A stretch of 55,950 nucleotides of DNA from Candidatus Gastranaerophilales bacterium (GCA_017467305.1 JAFTSM010000039.1:1-55950); one strand, 5' to 3'. Positions 36,205 through 46,189 are shown, counted from the first letter of the stretch. The notes: generated by a model not told the origin, from the letters alone. Translations and numbers: made by a program.

Positions 36205-37735
36205 TTTGTGTTTTTTCTTCAAACCATACTTTGTTCATTGGGTTGATTAAATCGTGTTTTTTACAGTATTTGATTAATTCTGCTTTGATTTCTTTCAATA
36301 AAATAAATACTGCAATTAAGTTTGGTAGAGCCATTAATAAATATGTTGCATCAGTAAAATCGATAACGCTTTTTATGTTCATTGATGAACCAATAACGAT
36401 AAACAAACAGAATATAAGTTGGTATGTGATAACTCTTTTTCTTCCTTCTCCAACTAAGAATGTCCAAGCTTTTTGACCATAATAAGCCCAAGAAACGCTT
36501 GTTGATGTTGCAAATAAAATAATGATACAAGCTAATACATAAGGGAAGAAAGATACAACACTTGCAAACGCAGAAGAAGTAAGTTGTACACCAGTCATAC
36601 CTTCTGTAAAATTCATATATTCGCCAGTTAAAATGATAACAAACGCTGTCATTGAACAAACAATAATTGTATCAAAGAATGGTTCTAACATAGAAACAAA
36701 ACCTTGAGATGCTGGTTCATTTGTTTTTACAGCTGCGTAAGCAATAGGTGATGAACCAATACCAGCTTCATTTGATTGAATAGAGCGTCTTAATCCCATA
36801 ACGATACAACCAATTACACCACCAGTAACAGCTTGCGGGAAGAAGGCTTCTCTAAATATAGTACAAATTGCTTGAGGAATATGTGTAAAATGAACAGCCA
36901 CGATAATAATACAAGAAACCATATACAGAATACACATAAATGGTACTATTGCAGATGTTACTTTAGCTATACTTTTGATACCACCAACAATAACTAGTCC
37001 GATTAAGATAGCAACTATTAAACCAAATACCCAGCTATGTGCTGCAAAAAAGCTATTATCACCACCTGTAATAACAATGAATTGTTGAGTTGCTTGGTTT
37101 GTTTGTAACATACAACCACCACCAACAGTTCCTGGTAAGCAAGCTAAAGCAAATATATATGCTAGAGTTTTACCTAATTTTTTCCAACCTTTTTTAGCAA
37201 GACCTTTTTCTATGTAATACATAGGTCCACCAGATACAGAGCCATCTTCGTGAAGAGTTCTATATTTTAAAGATAATGTAACCTCGCAGAATTTAAGCGC
37301 CATACCAAAGATTGCTCCAATACACATCCAAAACATAGCACCAGGTCCACCAACTGAAATTGCGATAGCAACACCAGCGATATTACCCAAGCCTACAGTT
37401 CCAGATAATGCTGTAGCTAAAGCACCAATAGAAGAAACTTCACCTTGATGACCATCATTGGTTTTCTTTTTAAAAATCTGTCCCATTGCATGTTTAAAGC
37501 CCCAAATATTTATGCCTCTAAAATAGAAGGTCATAAAGAAGCTTGATACTAACATAAATAGGATTAATACTGGAACTTTAGCCCCATTTAACGAAATCGA
37601 AGTAAAAATAACTGATGAAAGAGCATCAGAGAATGGTGCAAAATATTTTTCAATAGTTTCATCTATACCTGCAGCTCTTGATTGTTGTGCAAATGTAATA
37701 AGACACATAAATAAAAACAAAATGCGATTTACCAT
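36197..37735 (-). CDS. Sodium:alanine/glycine symporter (AGCS family)
   Basis: This 512-residue polytopic protein is an AGCS (AlsT/DagA-like) carrier, importing alanine or glycine with Na+. Motifs include GALATALSGTVGLGNIAGVA, GGPGAMFWM, SGGPMYYIEKGL, RRSIQSNEAGIGSSPIA and MLEPFFDTIIVCSMTA. The first 20 residues are hydrophobic (ILFLFMCLITFAQQ) and may be a cleavable signal. It is the first gene of a unit with the APC permease, which it overlaps by 8 bases. Confidence 0.93.
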   Translation of the reverse strand: MVNRILFLFMCLITFAQQSRAAGIDETIEKYFAPFSDALSSVIFTSISLNGAKVPVLILFMLVSSFFMTFYFRGINIWGFKHAMGQIFKKKTNDGHQGEVSSIGALATALSGTVGLGNIAGVAIAISVGGPGAMFWMCIGAIFGMALKFCEVTLSLKYRTLHEDGSVSGGPMYYIEKGLAKKGWKKLGKTLAYIFALACLPGTVGGGCMLQTNQATQQFIVITGGDNSFFAAHSWVFGLIVAILIGLVIVGGIKSIAKVTSAIVPFMCILYMVSCIIIVAVHFTHIPQAICTIFREAFFPQAVTGGVIGCIVMGLRRSIQSNEAGIGSSPIAYAAVKTNEPASQGFVSMLEPFFDTIIVCSMTAFVIILTGEYMNFTEGMTGVQLTSSAFASVVSFFPYVLACIIILFATSTSVSWAYYGQKAWTFLVGEGRKRVITYQLIFCLFIVIGSSMNIKSVIDFTDATYLLMALPNLIAVFILLKEIKAELIKYCKKHDLINPMNKVWFEEKTQNE

Positions 37736-37876
37736 ACTAACTCTCGCCCTCTCTCTTCCTACTTCGGCAACTCTACAAGGATATTAAAAACATGCTACAG
37801 ATACAAGCAGATTGACTTTTGGACTTACAAAGTGTTACAAAATAGACTTTTGTTTGATTTAGATTATGATTTAAAT

Positions 37877-39244
37877 ATGGAAAAAACAAGCAAAACAAAT
37901 ATCTTTATTATTTCATTATGGTTAGTTATTTCTTGTATAACTATGATAAACCATGAACTTTGGAGAGATGAAACACAAGTTTGGTGTATTGTTCGAGACT
38001 TAGGACTTATTGATATATTTAAAATGGCAAGGGTCGAAGGTCATCCTCTGCTTTGGTATTTACTTGTTCTTCCTTTTGCCAAACTAGGCTTACCTGTAAT
38101 ATCAATGCAAATAGTTAGTTTGCTCTTAGTATTTTCTTCAGTAGTTTATTTCACCTTAAGATCACCATTTACAACTTGGTTCAAGGTTTTGTTCTTGTTC
38201 TCTGCTGGCATGATGTATGATATGAGCATAGTTGCAAGAAATTACTGTATTATCCCGTTAGCAATTTTTCTACTAGCAGGTTTTTATTCTGAACGTTTTA
38301 AACATCCTTATATTTATTCAATTTTAATTATTCTTCTTTCTCAAACTCACGCTTTAATGCTTGGATTAAGTGGTATTTTGGCTTTAATTTTTATAATTGA
38401 AATTTTAAAAGAAAAAAAGAATTTTATTCCGATTTCTTTGGTAGTAGTAAATTTTGTTTCTTTATTTTTCTATTTTTTAAATACAACAAACGAAAATATG
38501 GCAGTTGTTGGATATGACAAATTACCTTTGATTAATTTTTTAAGTGAATTTTCTACTCTTTTCTTTTTACCATTAAATATAATTCCTTTAGTTGCAAGTG
38601 TTGCTTTATATATAGTTTTAGTAATTCTTTTTTATACTCTATTCAAACAAAATAAAAAATTATGTTTAATAACTTTTGTTGGAATTGCTTTTATTTTTTA
38701 CGTTCTAGGAAGTATATGGTTTGGTGGGATTTTGTACCAAAAAGCTTTTGTTCTATATTTCCCTATAATTTGGGCATATTGGGTATTACAAAAAGAATAC
38801 AATTTGGAATTTAAACCTTTAAAAATAGCTATTTATACATTTTGTATTTTCTCTTTGATAAGAACACCATTTTGTTTGCTTCAAGATATTTCGTTAAATT
38901 TTTCTGGTAGCGAACAAATTGCAGAATATATTAATAGAGAGTTGGCTGATGAAAAAGAATTTATTCTTGTTGGTGACGCCTTTTTTACTTCACCTATTTC
39001 AGCATATTTAAAAGATAAAAAAATATATTCTTATAATATTAAAAAGTATTCTACCTTTTATTTCTTTAATGAAAAAACAGAACCAATTGAAATTCCGTCT
39101 AATGTTAAATACTACATTATTCAAGAAGATTATGCAGTAGATGAAAAATTAGGTTATAAAAAAATATTTGCTACAGATAGCCAAAATCTAAGTACAGCTA
39201 AGCAAAGAGAAGTTTTTACTATCTATTTAAAAGAGGGTATTTAG
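37877..39244 (+). CDS. Polytopic GT-C-like membrane protein (tandem copy 1)
   Basis: This protein of about 455 residues has roughly ten TM helices and a C-terminal soluble part. The N-terminal loop HELWRDETQVWCIVRDLG, followed by ARVEGHPLLWYLL, resembles the first extracytoplasmic loop of GT-C/ArnT-like (GT39/83, RgtA-D-type) glycosyltransferases. I start at the ATG at 37877 because it aligns with the start of the tandem paralogue; a GTG at 37832 would add 15 residues. The next gene follows immediately and is its paralogue. Donor and acceptor are unknown, with polyprenyl-phosphate sugars being the family norm. Confidence 0.7.
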   Translation: MEKTSKTNIFIISLWLVISCITMINHELWRDETQVWCIVRDLGLIDIFKMARVEGHPLLWYLLVLPFAKLGLPVISMQIVSLLLVFSSVVYFTLRSPFTTWFKVLFLFSAGMMYDMSIVARNYCIIPLAIFLLAGFYSERFKHPYIYSILIILLSQTHALMLGLSGILALIFIIEILKEKKNFIPISLVVVNFVSLFFYFLNTTNENMAVVGYDKLPLINFLSEFSTLFFLPLNIIPLVASVALYIVLVILFYTLFKQNKKLCLITFVGIAFIFYVLGSIWFGGILYQKAFVLYFPIIWAYWVLQKEYNLEFKPLKIAIYTFCIFSLIRTPFCLLQDISLNFSGSEQIAEYINRELADEKEFILVGDAFFTSPISAYLKDKKIYSYNIKKYSTFYFFNEKTEPIEIPSNVKYYIIQEDYAVDEKLGYKKIFATDSQNLSTAKQREVFTIYLKEGI

Positions 39245-40642
39245 GTGAAGAATAAATTCAATATTATATTGTTTATTATTTACCTTGTAATTACTGTTTT
39301 AGCTATGTTTCATCATGAAATTTGGCGAGATGAAGCTCAAGCTTGGTGTCTTGTTCGTGATTTGAGTTTTACAGAAACTTTTAATATGGCAAGGGTAGAG
39401 GGGCATCCTTTTCTTTGGTATCTACTATTAATGCCCTTTGCAAAATTGGGATTACCAGTTTTGTCTATGCAAATTGTATCCTTAATTTTTGTATCTATAG
39501 CTATTTTATTTTTATTATTTAAATCACCATTTAATAAACTTGAAAAAGTGTTAATTTGTTTTAGTGCTGGCATGGTGTATTATTTGCCAATTGTGGCTAG
39601 GAACTATTCTTTAATACCTATATTTTTGTTTTTAACAGCTTTTTTATATTCTAAACGTATAGAACACCCATATTTATATATTTTATCGATTATTATGCTT
39701 TCTCAGACTCATATATATATGCTTGGAATTTGTGGTGGATTATTCCTTCTTTTTGTTTTTGAAAGTTTAAAAGATAAACTAAAAAATAATATTGTGCCAA
39801 TTATGCTATTGAGTACTAATTTTTTGTTCTTATTTTTCTGCTTTTATAATGCACAAAGTGAAAATTATGCACTAGCAACTGATGTTAATAGCATATTGCC
39901 ATTGAAATCAGTGGTTTTATTAATATCTCAAGTTTTAAGCTTACAGATTATGAATTTAATTCCTTTCTTGCAAAAATATTTTAACCTTGTAAGTATAATG
40001 TGCTTTTTACCTTTTATTGGAATTATTGCTTATAAATTTTACTTGATTAATAAAAAAGTATTTATAATATTACTTTCGGCAATAGGTTTTATGTTATATG
40101 TATTTACTCATTTATATTTTAATGGGATTTTGTATCAGAAATCATTTTTATTATTTTTAGTGCTTATATTTTGTTATTGGCTTGTTAAAGAAAATGCAGA
40201 AGTTAAATCTAAGGCACTTGTTATTTCTTTTAATGTATTATTTTTAATTAGTTTAATAACTTCACCTATCGTTTTATGTGAAGAGGTAAAATATAATTTT
40301 TCGGGCGGAAAACAGATTGCTGAATATATTAAAGAGAATCTGAATGAAGAAGAGATTTTTATCGCTTATGGTAATCCTTATGTTTATTCACCAATATCAG
40401 CATATTTACCTAATAAAAAGTTTTATAGCATAGTTTCTGAAAATTATATTTCTCATTACAGTTTTGAAACAGAAAAACATTATTCTAATGTAGAATATCC
40501 AGAAAATGCTAAATATTATATCATCCACGATGAAGTTAAAAACCTTGAAGAAAAAGGGTTTAAAGTATTATTTAAATCTAGTGAAAGAAATTTGAGTTCA
40601 AGAACACAAGAAGAAATTTTTAGTATTTGTTCCTTAGAATAA
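39245..40642 (+). CDS. Polytopic GT-C-like membrane protein (tandem copy 2)
   Basis: This 465-residue protein starts at GTG directly after the TAG of copy 1, with GAGGG seven bases upstream. It shares with copy 1 the loop HEIWRDEAQAWCLVRDL, the VEGHPFLWYLL segment, PFAKLGLPV, the mid-protein NGILYQKSFLL and the C-terminal SGGKQIAEYI. The two clearly arose by duplication. Conservation is strongest in the first loop, where GT-C enzymes carry their catalytic acidic residues (the Asp-Glu of WRDE). A lipid-linked sugar transferase is the best guess. Confidence 0.72.
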   Translation: MKNKFNIILFIIYLVITVLAMFHHEIWRDEAQAWCLVRDLSFTETFNMARVEGHPFLWYLLLMPFAKLGLPVLSMQIVSLIFVSIAILFLLFKSPFNKLEKVLICFSAGMVYYLPIVARNYSLIPIFLFLTAFLYSKRIEHPYLYILSIIMLSQTHIYMLGICGGLFLLFVFESLKDKLKNNIVPIMLLSTNFLFLFFCFYNAQSENYALATDVNSILPLKSVVLLISQVLSLQIMNLIPFLQKYFNLVSIMCFLPFIGIIAYKFYLINKKVFIILLSAIGFMLYVFTHLYFNGILYQKSFLLFLVLIFCYWLVKENAEVKSKALVISFNVLFLISLITSPIVLCEEVKYNFSGGKQIAEYIKENLNEEEIFIAYGNPYVYSPISAYLPNKKFYSIVSENYISHYSFETEKHYSNVEYPENAKYYIIHDEVKNLEEKGFKVLFKSSERNLSSRTQEEIFSICSLE

Positions 40643-40669
40643 GAAAAAAGCTATGATTTAATCATAGCT
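40643..40669 (-). terminator. Minus-strand intrinsic terminator of the decayed ABC exporter unit
   Basis: Arms AGCTATGAT (40649-40657) and ATCATAGCT (40661-40669) form a hairpin. On the minus strand it is followed by TTTTTTCTT; no T-run follows on the plus strand. It therefore ends transcription coming from the pseudogene at 40827. Confidence 0.6.
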
Positions 40670-40826
40670 GTAGATTAGGGATATGTGTATCATCGTTTTT
40701 TCCAAGGAATATAGGTTAATATTAGCAGTCCAAATGAGAATTTAAATCATACATAATATTGAATAAATTAACTCTGCTTTATAATTTATCGTATGAAAGT
40801 AGTATGTACGACTTGAAAACCCTACT

Positions 40827-41147
40827 CTAGTCTAGTTTGCGCTTGAATGTCCAACTTGCTAAAGATAATGTAATAAATGCAATTATGATTAATGGGATAA
40901 GGTTTAGAATAACATCTTCTATCCCCATTCCCTTTAAGAATATACCTCTTGATAGTGTCATAAAAAATCTTACAGGATTAATCCAAGTTAGATACTGCCA
41001 GCCAAGTGGCATATCTTCAATTGGGGAAACAAACCCAGAAAGTAAAACGGCTGGCATTTGAAAAGTTATAACGCCAAGAATTGCTTGCTTCATTTATGTA
41101 CTGAGGAAGATAACAATCATTGAAATTAGAGAAAAACTCTGTGTTTA
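40827..41147 (-). pseudogene. Remnant of an ABC-2 type exporter permease (YbhR/YbhS-like C-terminus)
   Basis: The open part (40827-41093) gives the C-terminal 88 residues of an ABC-2 permease: PAVLLSGFVSPIEDMP, LTWINPVRFF, RGIFLKG and TFKRKLD are diagnostic. Reading upstream in the same frame continues the family match (SLISMIVIFLST), but a TAA stop interrupts at 41094-41096 and another at 41145-41147. The remaining three-quarters of the gene and any ATPase or fusion protein are missing. The disrupted TetR-type regulator next door is consistent with decay of one operon, as in the CecR/YbhGFSR arrangement. Confidence 0.75.
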
Positions 41148-41215
41148 ACTCTTGCTATCAACCGCAAAAGCTCCGTTTATTAAAAGAAAAAAACGATAAA
41201 AGAATTAAAGCTTTT

Positions 41216-41845
41216 TTAAACAATGTTTTCCTCCTTTATCAGAGAATTAATATACATTTTTACATTCTCTCTTATGATTTTAATATCTTCTTCAACAAAA
41301 TCATCTTGCCCAAGTAGTCTAAGCGAAAATGCTGGCATGATACGTGGTGAATTTAATTGCGAAATAATGAATAATGTTCTAAAAATCATTTCTTTTTCGT
41401 CTTCGTTTTTGTTAAAAACAGTCGCAATCAACTTCCTTAAATAATTAAAGGCAGGAGTTTTTCCTATCATTCCAGAATTTTGTTGCTGTTCTCTTAATAA
41501 AAATATGATTAAATCTTTTGAAATGCGATTAGAATAGAAAAATTCAATGAACTTATCTATTGTTAGCATTAACAAGTTGATTTGTGTTTGTTTATCAAGT
41601 GATTTTAAATCTGCATTAAAATCTATAAATGATTTTGCATATTCACTTTAACGTTCAATTAAATCTTCAATTATGCAATTATATAGTTCTTGTTTTCCAC
41701 CCCAATAGTATGAAATCATGCAAATATTAGCGTTTGCTTCTTTGCATATTTCTCTTATACTTGCACCTTCAAACCCTTTTTGAGCAAATAGTTTAACGGC
41801 GGCAGCTAAAATTCTTTCTTTAGAATTATCATTTTTTTCTAACAT
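41216..41845 (-). pseudogene. TetR/CecR-like regulator interrupted by an in-frame stop
   Basis: The N-terminal 65 codons give a TetR helix-turn-helix: RILAAAVKLFAQKGFEGASIREI then ANICMISYYWGGKQELY. A TAA at 41648-41650 ends it. The frame then continues without shift through 41645-41216, giving a ligand/dimer domain resembling the CecR C-terminal type. The whole would be about 209 codons, the normal TetR length, so a single nonsense mutation has broken an otherwise intact gene. The 65-residue fragment could still bind DNA but lacks a dimer domain. Its presumed target operon is also degraded. Confidence 0.8.
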
Positions 41846-41989
41846 AAAACCCTCTTGTCAAAGAGTATAAAACAACGTTTGATTTATGCAAGAAAAGAAG
41901 AAATAATCCTTTCTAGTTATAAATAGGGTATTTAAAAATAGGTTTATGTTATATAATCAAATAATAGATTAGGGTAAAAGGGAAAAACA

Positions 41990-43396
41990 ATGAGTAACGG
42001 TGTATTAATTCAAGCACAAATGCTTATAGACGAAGAACAGTACGATAGAGCATATGAAATGCTTGAAAAAGCATATGAAAAGTTAAAAGATGATGCTGAA
42101 TACTTAGAGAAAATAGCACTTTTAGCAAAAACAATGGAGAAGACTGAAGACGCTGCAAAATACTGGGAAGAACTTGTTGTTGTTAACCCTAATGCATTGG
42201 TAGGCTATGCTGAATTACTTGATGTTTATGAAAATACAAATAAATATAAATACTATATTACTCGTGCAAAATATAAAATTTTGAACGAAAAAGTTACTCA
42301 ATCAATTGATGATTACAAAAAAGCTATAAATAATACTCAAGATGAAGTTGAAATTGTTAATGCTAGATTTTTGCTTGCTAAAGCTTATGAGCATGTTGGC
42401 AAAACTCAAAATGCAATTGATGAATACTATGCTATTCTTGAACAAAAATCAGATATGGCAATCTATTACAAGTTAGCTGATATGTATGCAGAAATGGGAG
42501 ATAGATTCTCTGCAATTAATGTTTTGGAAAAGGGCGTGAAAGCATTTCCTCAAGTTAATGAATTAGCAGAATATCTATCAGCTTTATATTTAAAAGAAGA
42601 ACAACCAGAAAAAGCTTTGGAATATTCAAGAAATAGCTTTTCAAAAGCAAAAGCACTTTTAGTAAAAGGTGATAATGAAGAGGCTCTAAAGGTTTTAAAT
42701 TCAATTGAAGATAAACAAAACGCAAATTTACCAGCCTTATATGCTGAATATTATTTTAACAAAAAAGATTGGGAAAAATGCACAGAATACATTGAACAAT
42801 TTAAAACAATAGCACCACAAAATCCACTTGTATACCAAATGAAAGCGTTAGTTTGTGATGCTAATAATGATTTATACGGTTATCATTTTAATATGGGTAA
42901 ATGCTATTCATACAAACAAGATTATGATTTAGCATTGGCTGAATATTTAAATGCTCACAGGCATGATGCAAAACAATCTGGTGCGGTAAAAGAAATTATT
43001 AAAATTAACGAGGCTTCTGGTGATAAAACAAGTTCAATGGAATTTTATGAAAAACTTGTTCGACAAGAACCAGATAATCCTATTGCTTTAAAAGGTTTAG
43101 GTGATGTTTATGCTGATATGTATGAGTTTAGAAACGCATTAGAATATTATGAAAAACTTGTTAAAGTTGATTCTAATAATTATGAAGCATATAGCAAACT
43201 AGGCTTATGCTATGAAAAATTAAAGAATACACAAAAAGCAAAAGAATGTTATGAAATATGTATTTCAAAAGCCCCATTATCACCAGATATTGAAAAGTTG
43301 AAAGAAAAAGTATCCAAGATGGTTGTTTCCGATGGACCACTTGAGGGTGAATCTGATGGGTTAATTGATAAGATTATGAAACTGTTTAAGAAATAA
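41990..43396 (+). CDS. Tetratricopeptide-repeat protein
   Basis: This 468-residue soluble protein is built almost wholly of TPR helices. Clear repeats include YDRAYEMLEKAYEKL, YKLADMYAEMGDRFSAINVLEKG, KGLGDVYADMYEFRNALEYYEKL and YSKLGLCYEKLKNTQKAKECYE. No signal peptide, TM helix or catalytic domain is seen. A TATAAT at 41952-41957 is a probable -10 box, and a terminator follows, so it is likely transcribed alone. TPRs act as protein-protein scaffolds; the partner is unknown. Confidence 0.88.
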   Translation: MSNGVLIQAQMLIDEEQYDRAYEMLEKAYEKLKDDAEYLEKIALLAKTMEKTEDAAKYWEELVVVNPNALVGYAELLDVYENTNKYKYYITRAKYKILNEKVTQSIDDYKKAINNTQDEVEIVNARFLLAKAYEHVGKTQNAIDEYYAILEQKSDMAIYYKLADMYAEMGDRFSAINVLEKGVKAFPQVNELAEYLSALYLKEEQPEKALEYSRNSFSKAKALLVKGDNEEALKVLNSIEDKQNANLPALYAEYYFNKKDWEKCTEYIEQFKTIAPQNPLVYQMKALVCDANNDLYGYHFNMGKCYSYKQDYDLALAEYLNAHRHDAKQSGAVKEIIKINEASGDKTSSMEFYEKLVRQEPDNPIALKGLGDVYADMYEFRNALEYYEKLVKVDSNNYEAYSKLGLCYEKLKNTQKAKECYEICISKAPLSPDIEKLKEKVSKMVVSDGPLEGESDGLIDKIMKLFKK

Positions 43397-43413
43397 CATA
43401 GAGTTTACATAAA

Positions 43414-43452
43414 TAACCCCTTATCATACAGACAAGGGGTTACTCTCTTTCT
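43414..43452 (+). terminator. Intrinsic terminator after the TPR gene
   Basis: Stem arms TAACCCCTT (43414-43422) and AAGGGGTTA (43434-43442) flank an 11-base loop and are followed by a pyrimidine-rich tract ending in TTTTT. Confidence 0.75.
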
Positions 43453-43464
43453 TTTTACATTCCC

Positions 43465-44331
43465 TTATTGTTCGGGATTTGAAAAGTTGTTTGTGATTTG
43501 GTAAATGTAATCGATAATTTGAGTGAAATACTCTAAAGATGAGGCTCCGTTGATTACTACATCAGAATATTCATCTTTTTTAGGAAGAATATACTTTTTA
43601 GATGCCTCACGCACATATGCAAGTTGTTTTCTTGCATTTTCCTCATTTTGATTTCTTGATGTTTGAGCTCTATATAAAAACCATTTTTCTTGAATTTCTG
43701 GATCGATATCAACATATAGTTTCACATCAAATAAACTTGAAACAGCACCGTGCATAGTTGCCATACCTTCAACAAAAATAATCTTTTTAGCTTTTTTAGG
43801 TATTGCATTTGGTACAACAACACCTGTACCATTAACTAAATATTCTGGGATACGAACATCTATACCTTTTGAAAGTTGCTCTAAATCAATATAAAGCTGT
43901 TCAAGATTAAAATTATCTGGTGAATCTACATCATAGCCAGCTTCTAAAAGTTTATCAAAAGAACCATACTTACTAATAAGCGCTGATATATCTCTAAAAT
44001 AATTATCAGCACTCAAAATTTCGATTGGCATATTTAATCGTTCTGTGGCAAGTTTAATTGTATTGCATATTGTTGTTTTTCCACTCGCAGACTCACCACT
44101 AATTCCTATTAGAAAATGCTTCTCTGGGTTATTAATTATTCTTTTTGTAAACCTTGAAATAAAGTTAGGATGAACACTTTTGAATATTGGTGTCTCACTT
44201 TTTTTATCATATTCAAGAATTTGATTAAATTTTGAATATAAATAAATCGCTAAAAACTCTCTACCCGCCTTTGTTGAAAAATCGGGTTTTAAAATTTTAT
44301 CTTTTCGACTTTTTTCTAATAGGGAATTCAT
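43465..44331 (-). CDS. Uridine kinase/phosphoribulokinase-like P-loop kinase
   Basis: This protein of about 288 residues contains a Walker A motif ISGESASGKTT, then SADNYFRDISAL, FNLEQLYIDLEQL and IIFVEGMATM, as in uridine/cytidine kinases and related phosphoribulokinases. The core matches the 210-residue Udk fold. About 75 residues precede the P-loop, which is unusual for Udk. The ATG at 44331 is preferred to the one at 44370, which would add a short hydrophobic stretch. The substrate is probably a nucleoside but cannot be assigned firmly. Confidence 0.75.
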   Translation of the reverse strand: MNSLLEKSRKDKILKPDFSTKAGREFLAIYLYSKFNQILEYDKKSETPIFKSVHPNFISRFTKRIINNPEKHFLIGISGESASGKTTICNTIKLATERLNMPIEILSADNYFRDISALISKYGSFDKLLEAGYDVDSPDNFNLEQLYIDLEQLSKGIDVRIPEYLVNGTGVVVPNAIPKKAKKIIFVEGMATMHGAVSSLFDVKLYVDIDPEIQEKWFLYRAQTSRNQNEENARKQLAYVREASKKYILPKKDEYSDVVINGASSLEYFTQIIDYIYQITNNFSNPEQ

Positions 44332-44527
44332 ACCGAGTATAAGACTCCAAAAAAAAATTTTTGCTACCAAAACGTAAAATGTTAAAAAATATGTTTACGT
44401 TGTACTCATGATTTTACATTAAACTTTTAGGCAGTCAAACAAATAATTATAAAGTGGAATGAAAATCTTTACATTATCCTTCAAAATATAGAAGGGTGGT
44501 TATTTTAGTCTTTTAAAGGAGTGTAAT

Positions 44528-44770
44528 ATGAAAATAATTTTTTCTTTTGTTATATTGTTTAATTTGGCTTTAAGTTCTTATGCAAATTGTTATACTGGTT
44601 TTGCTTGTTCTATTGCTTCTATCGAAAATGAAGCTCAAAAACAGTTTGATGAATTTAGTCAAAAATTAGATAGATATTTTTCTAAAAAAATAAATGAGGA
44701 TTTCTTCTTTTCGAAGAACCCCTCAGAACTTTCTTATAATGATTTGTTTATTTTTAGCACAGTTGTTTGA
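44528..44770 (+). CDS. Small secreted protein of unknown function
   Basis: This 80-residue protein has an excellent ribosome binding site (AAGGAG, seven bases before ATG) and a typical Sec signal peptide (MKIIFSFVILFNLALSSYA, cleavage after SYA). The mature part is about 60 residues, with two Cys (NCYTGFAC) at its start that could form a disulfide, then an amphipathic helix (EAQKQFDEFSQKLDRYF). Its end overlaps the 3' end of the convergent mutase gene by 17 bases. No family recognised. Confidence 0.65.
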   Translation: MKIIFSFVILFNLALSSYANCYTGFACSIASIENEAQKQFDEFSQKLDRYFSKKINEDFFFSKNPSELSYNDLFIFSTVV

Positions 44771-46127
44771 GGTTATTTTCTAATTCTTTCATTTTTTCCT
44801 CTTTGCTCGATTCAAAGTAAATTCTTAAAAGCGGTTCTGTACCGCTTTTTCTTATTAAAACCCAGCTACCTTCTTCTAGATATAATTTCAAACCGTCCAT
44901 TGTATTGGATTTTACAATATTGTAAGAACCTATTTTGTTATAAGTCTTAAATTTATTGATAATTTTTTCTTGTTCTTCTTTTGAGTCTAATTTTAAATCT
45001 ATTCTATTATTTAAGAATTGACGGTCAAATCCATTTAAAAATTCTTGATGAAGTTCATTCAGTGACTTATTTTCATAAGACATCATTTCCATAATTAATA
45101 GGTTAGCAATAATGCCGTCTTTTTCTGGAATATGACCTTTTATACTTAAACCACCAGATTCTTCACCAGCAATAATGATATCATCCTTTCGCATTGCTTC
45201 GCCAAGCCATTTAAATCCAACTGGAGTTTCTACAACTTCAACATTATTTTCTTTTGCAAATATGTCTAACATTGCACTTGAACCTACTGTTTTTGCAAGT
45301 TTACCAGTTAGTTTTTTATTTTTTACAAGGTGTTTTAATAGCATTGCAATGACATCATTAGCACTTATGAAATTACCTTTTTCGTCAAAAGCGCCAAATC
45401 TATCGCCATCACCATCATTGCTCAAACCAATTTTACTATTTTTAATACATAAAGCCTTTAAATCTGGTAAGTATTTTTCTTTGGGGTCTGGCATCTTACC
45501 ACCAAAATTAATATCTCTATCCATATTTTGATAGTTGGCATTTATATTATATTCACTTAGAACACGCTTAAATATCTCTGCTGCAGCACCGTGATGTCCG
45601 TCATAGTTTATTTCGATGTTAGAAAGCTTTTCAAAATTAATTAAAGTTTTAATGTGCTCAATGTAATCTTCTTCAAAAGAAACTTTTTTGAGTTTTTGAG
45701 GCACCCCAATGTTTTTAAATTCATTCTCAAGATTATCAACAATAATTTTTACCATAGAGTCTTCCGCTGGACCACCATAAGGCGGAATGAATTTAATTCC
45801 TAAATATTCTGGTGGATTATGCGAAGCTGTTAACATAATTGCATATGAATCTTTTTTTAGGGCAGAATACGCCAACACTGGAGTTGCTACAATTTTTTCG
45901 CTAACTTCTATATTAAATCCATAGTTGGCTAATCTTTCACCAATATAAAATGCAAACTCATCAGCTTTATTTCTTGGATCGTAGCCGATAATTATTGTTT
46001 TATTGAATTTAGACTCATTATAAACATAAGTAGCAATACCATTAATTACTTTGTCAGTATTTTGGAAAGTAAAATCTTTGTCTAGAATTGCTCTCCAACC
46101 ATCAGTCCCAAATTTTATATTTGTCAT
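44754..46127 (-). CDS. Phosphoglucomutase/phosphomannomutase family
   Basis: This 457-residue alpha-D-phosphohexomutase interconverts hexose 1- and 6-phosphates. It has the phosphoserine loop TASHNPPEYLG, the Mg-binding loop NDGDGDRFG, the sugar-binding loop GEESGG and the phosphate-binding loop RKSGTEPLLR, all in order across four domains. The GEESGG loop and overall length suggest phosphoglucomutase/phosphomannomutase rather than GlmM. It supplies precursors for glycogen or envelope glycans, possibly relevant to the GT-C-like genes nearby. It is divergent from pheA. Confidence 0.93.
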   Translation of the reverse strand: MTNIKFGTDGWRAILDKDFTFQNTDKVINGIATYVYNESKFNKTIIIGYDPRNKADEFAFYIGERLANYGFNIEVSEKIVATPVLAYSALKKDSYAIMLTASHNPPEYLGIKFIPPYGGPAEDSMVKIIVDNLENEFKNIGVPQKLKKVSFEEDYIEHIKTLINFEKLSNIEINYDGHHGAAAEIFKRVLSEYNINANYQNMDRDINFGGKMPDPKEKYLPDLKALCIKNSKIGLSNDGDGDRFGAFDEKGNFISANDVIAMLLKHLVKNKKLTGKLAKTVGSSAMLDIFAKENNVEVVETPVGFKWLGEAMRKDDIIIAGEESGGLSIKGHIPEKDGIIANLLIMEMMSYENKSLNELHQEFLNGFDRQFLNNRIDLKLDSKEEQEKIINKFKTYNKIGSYNIVKSNTMDGLKLYLEEGSWVLIRKSGTEPLLRIYFESSKEEKMKELENNLKQLC

Positions 46128-46189
46128 ATTTAACCCTTTTTGTTTATTTTATGTACAATAATTTTATATAAGAATTAAAGGTTTAGCAA

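Noticed and set aside
45175..45531. A 118-codon open frame on the plus strand
   Set aside because: It is antisense to the well-supported phosphohexomutase gene and has no recognisable content.
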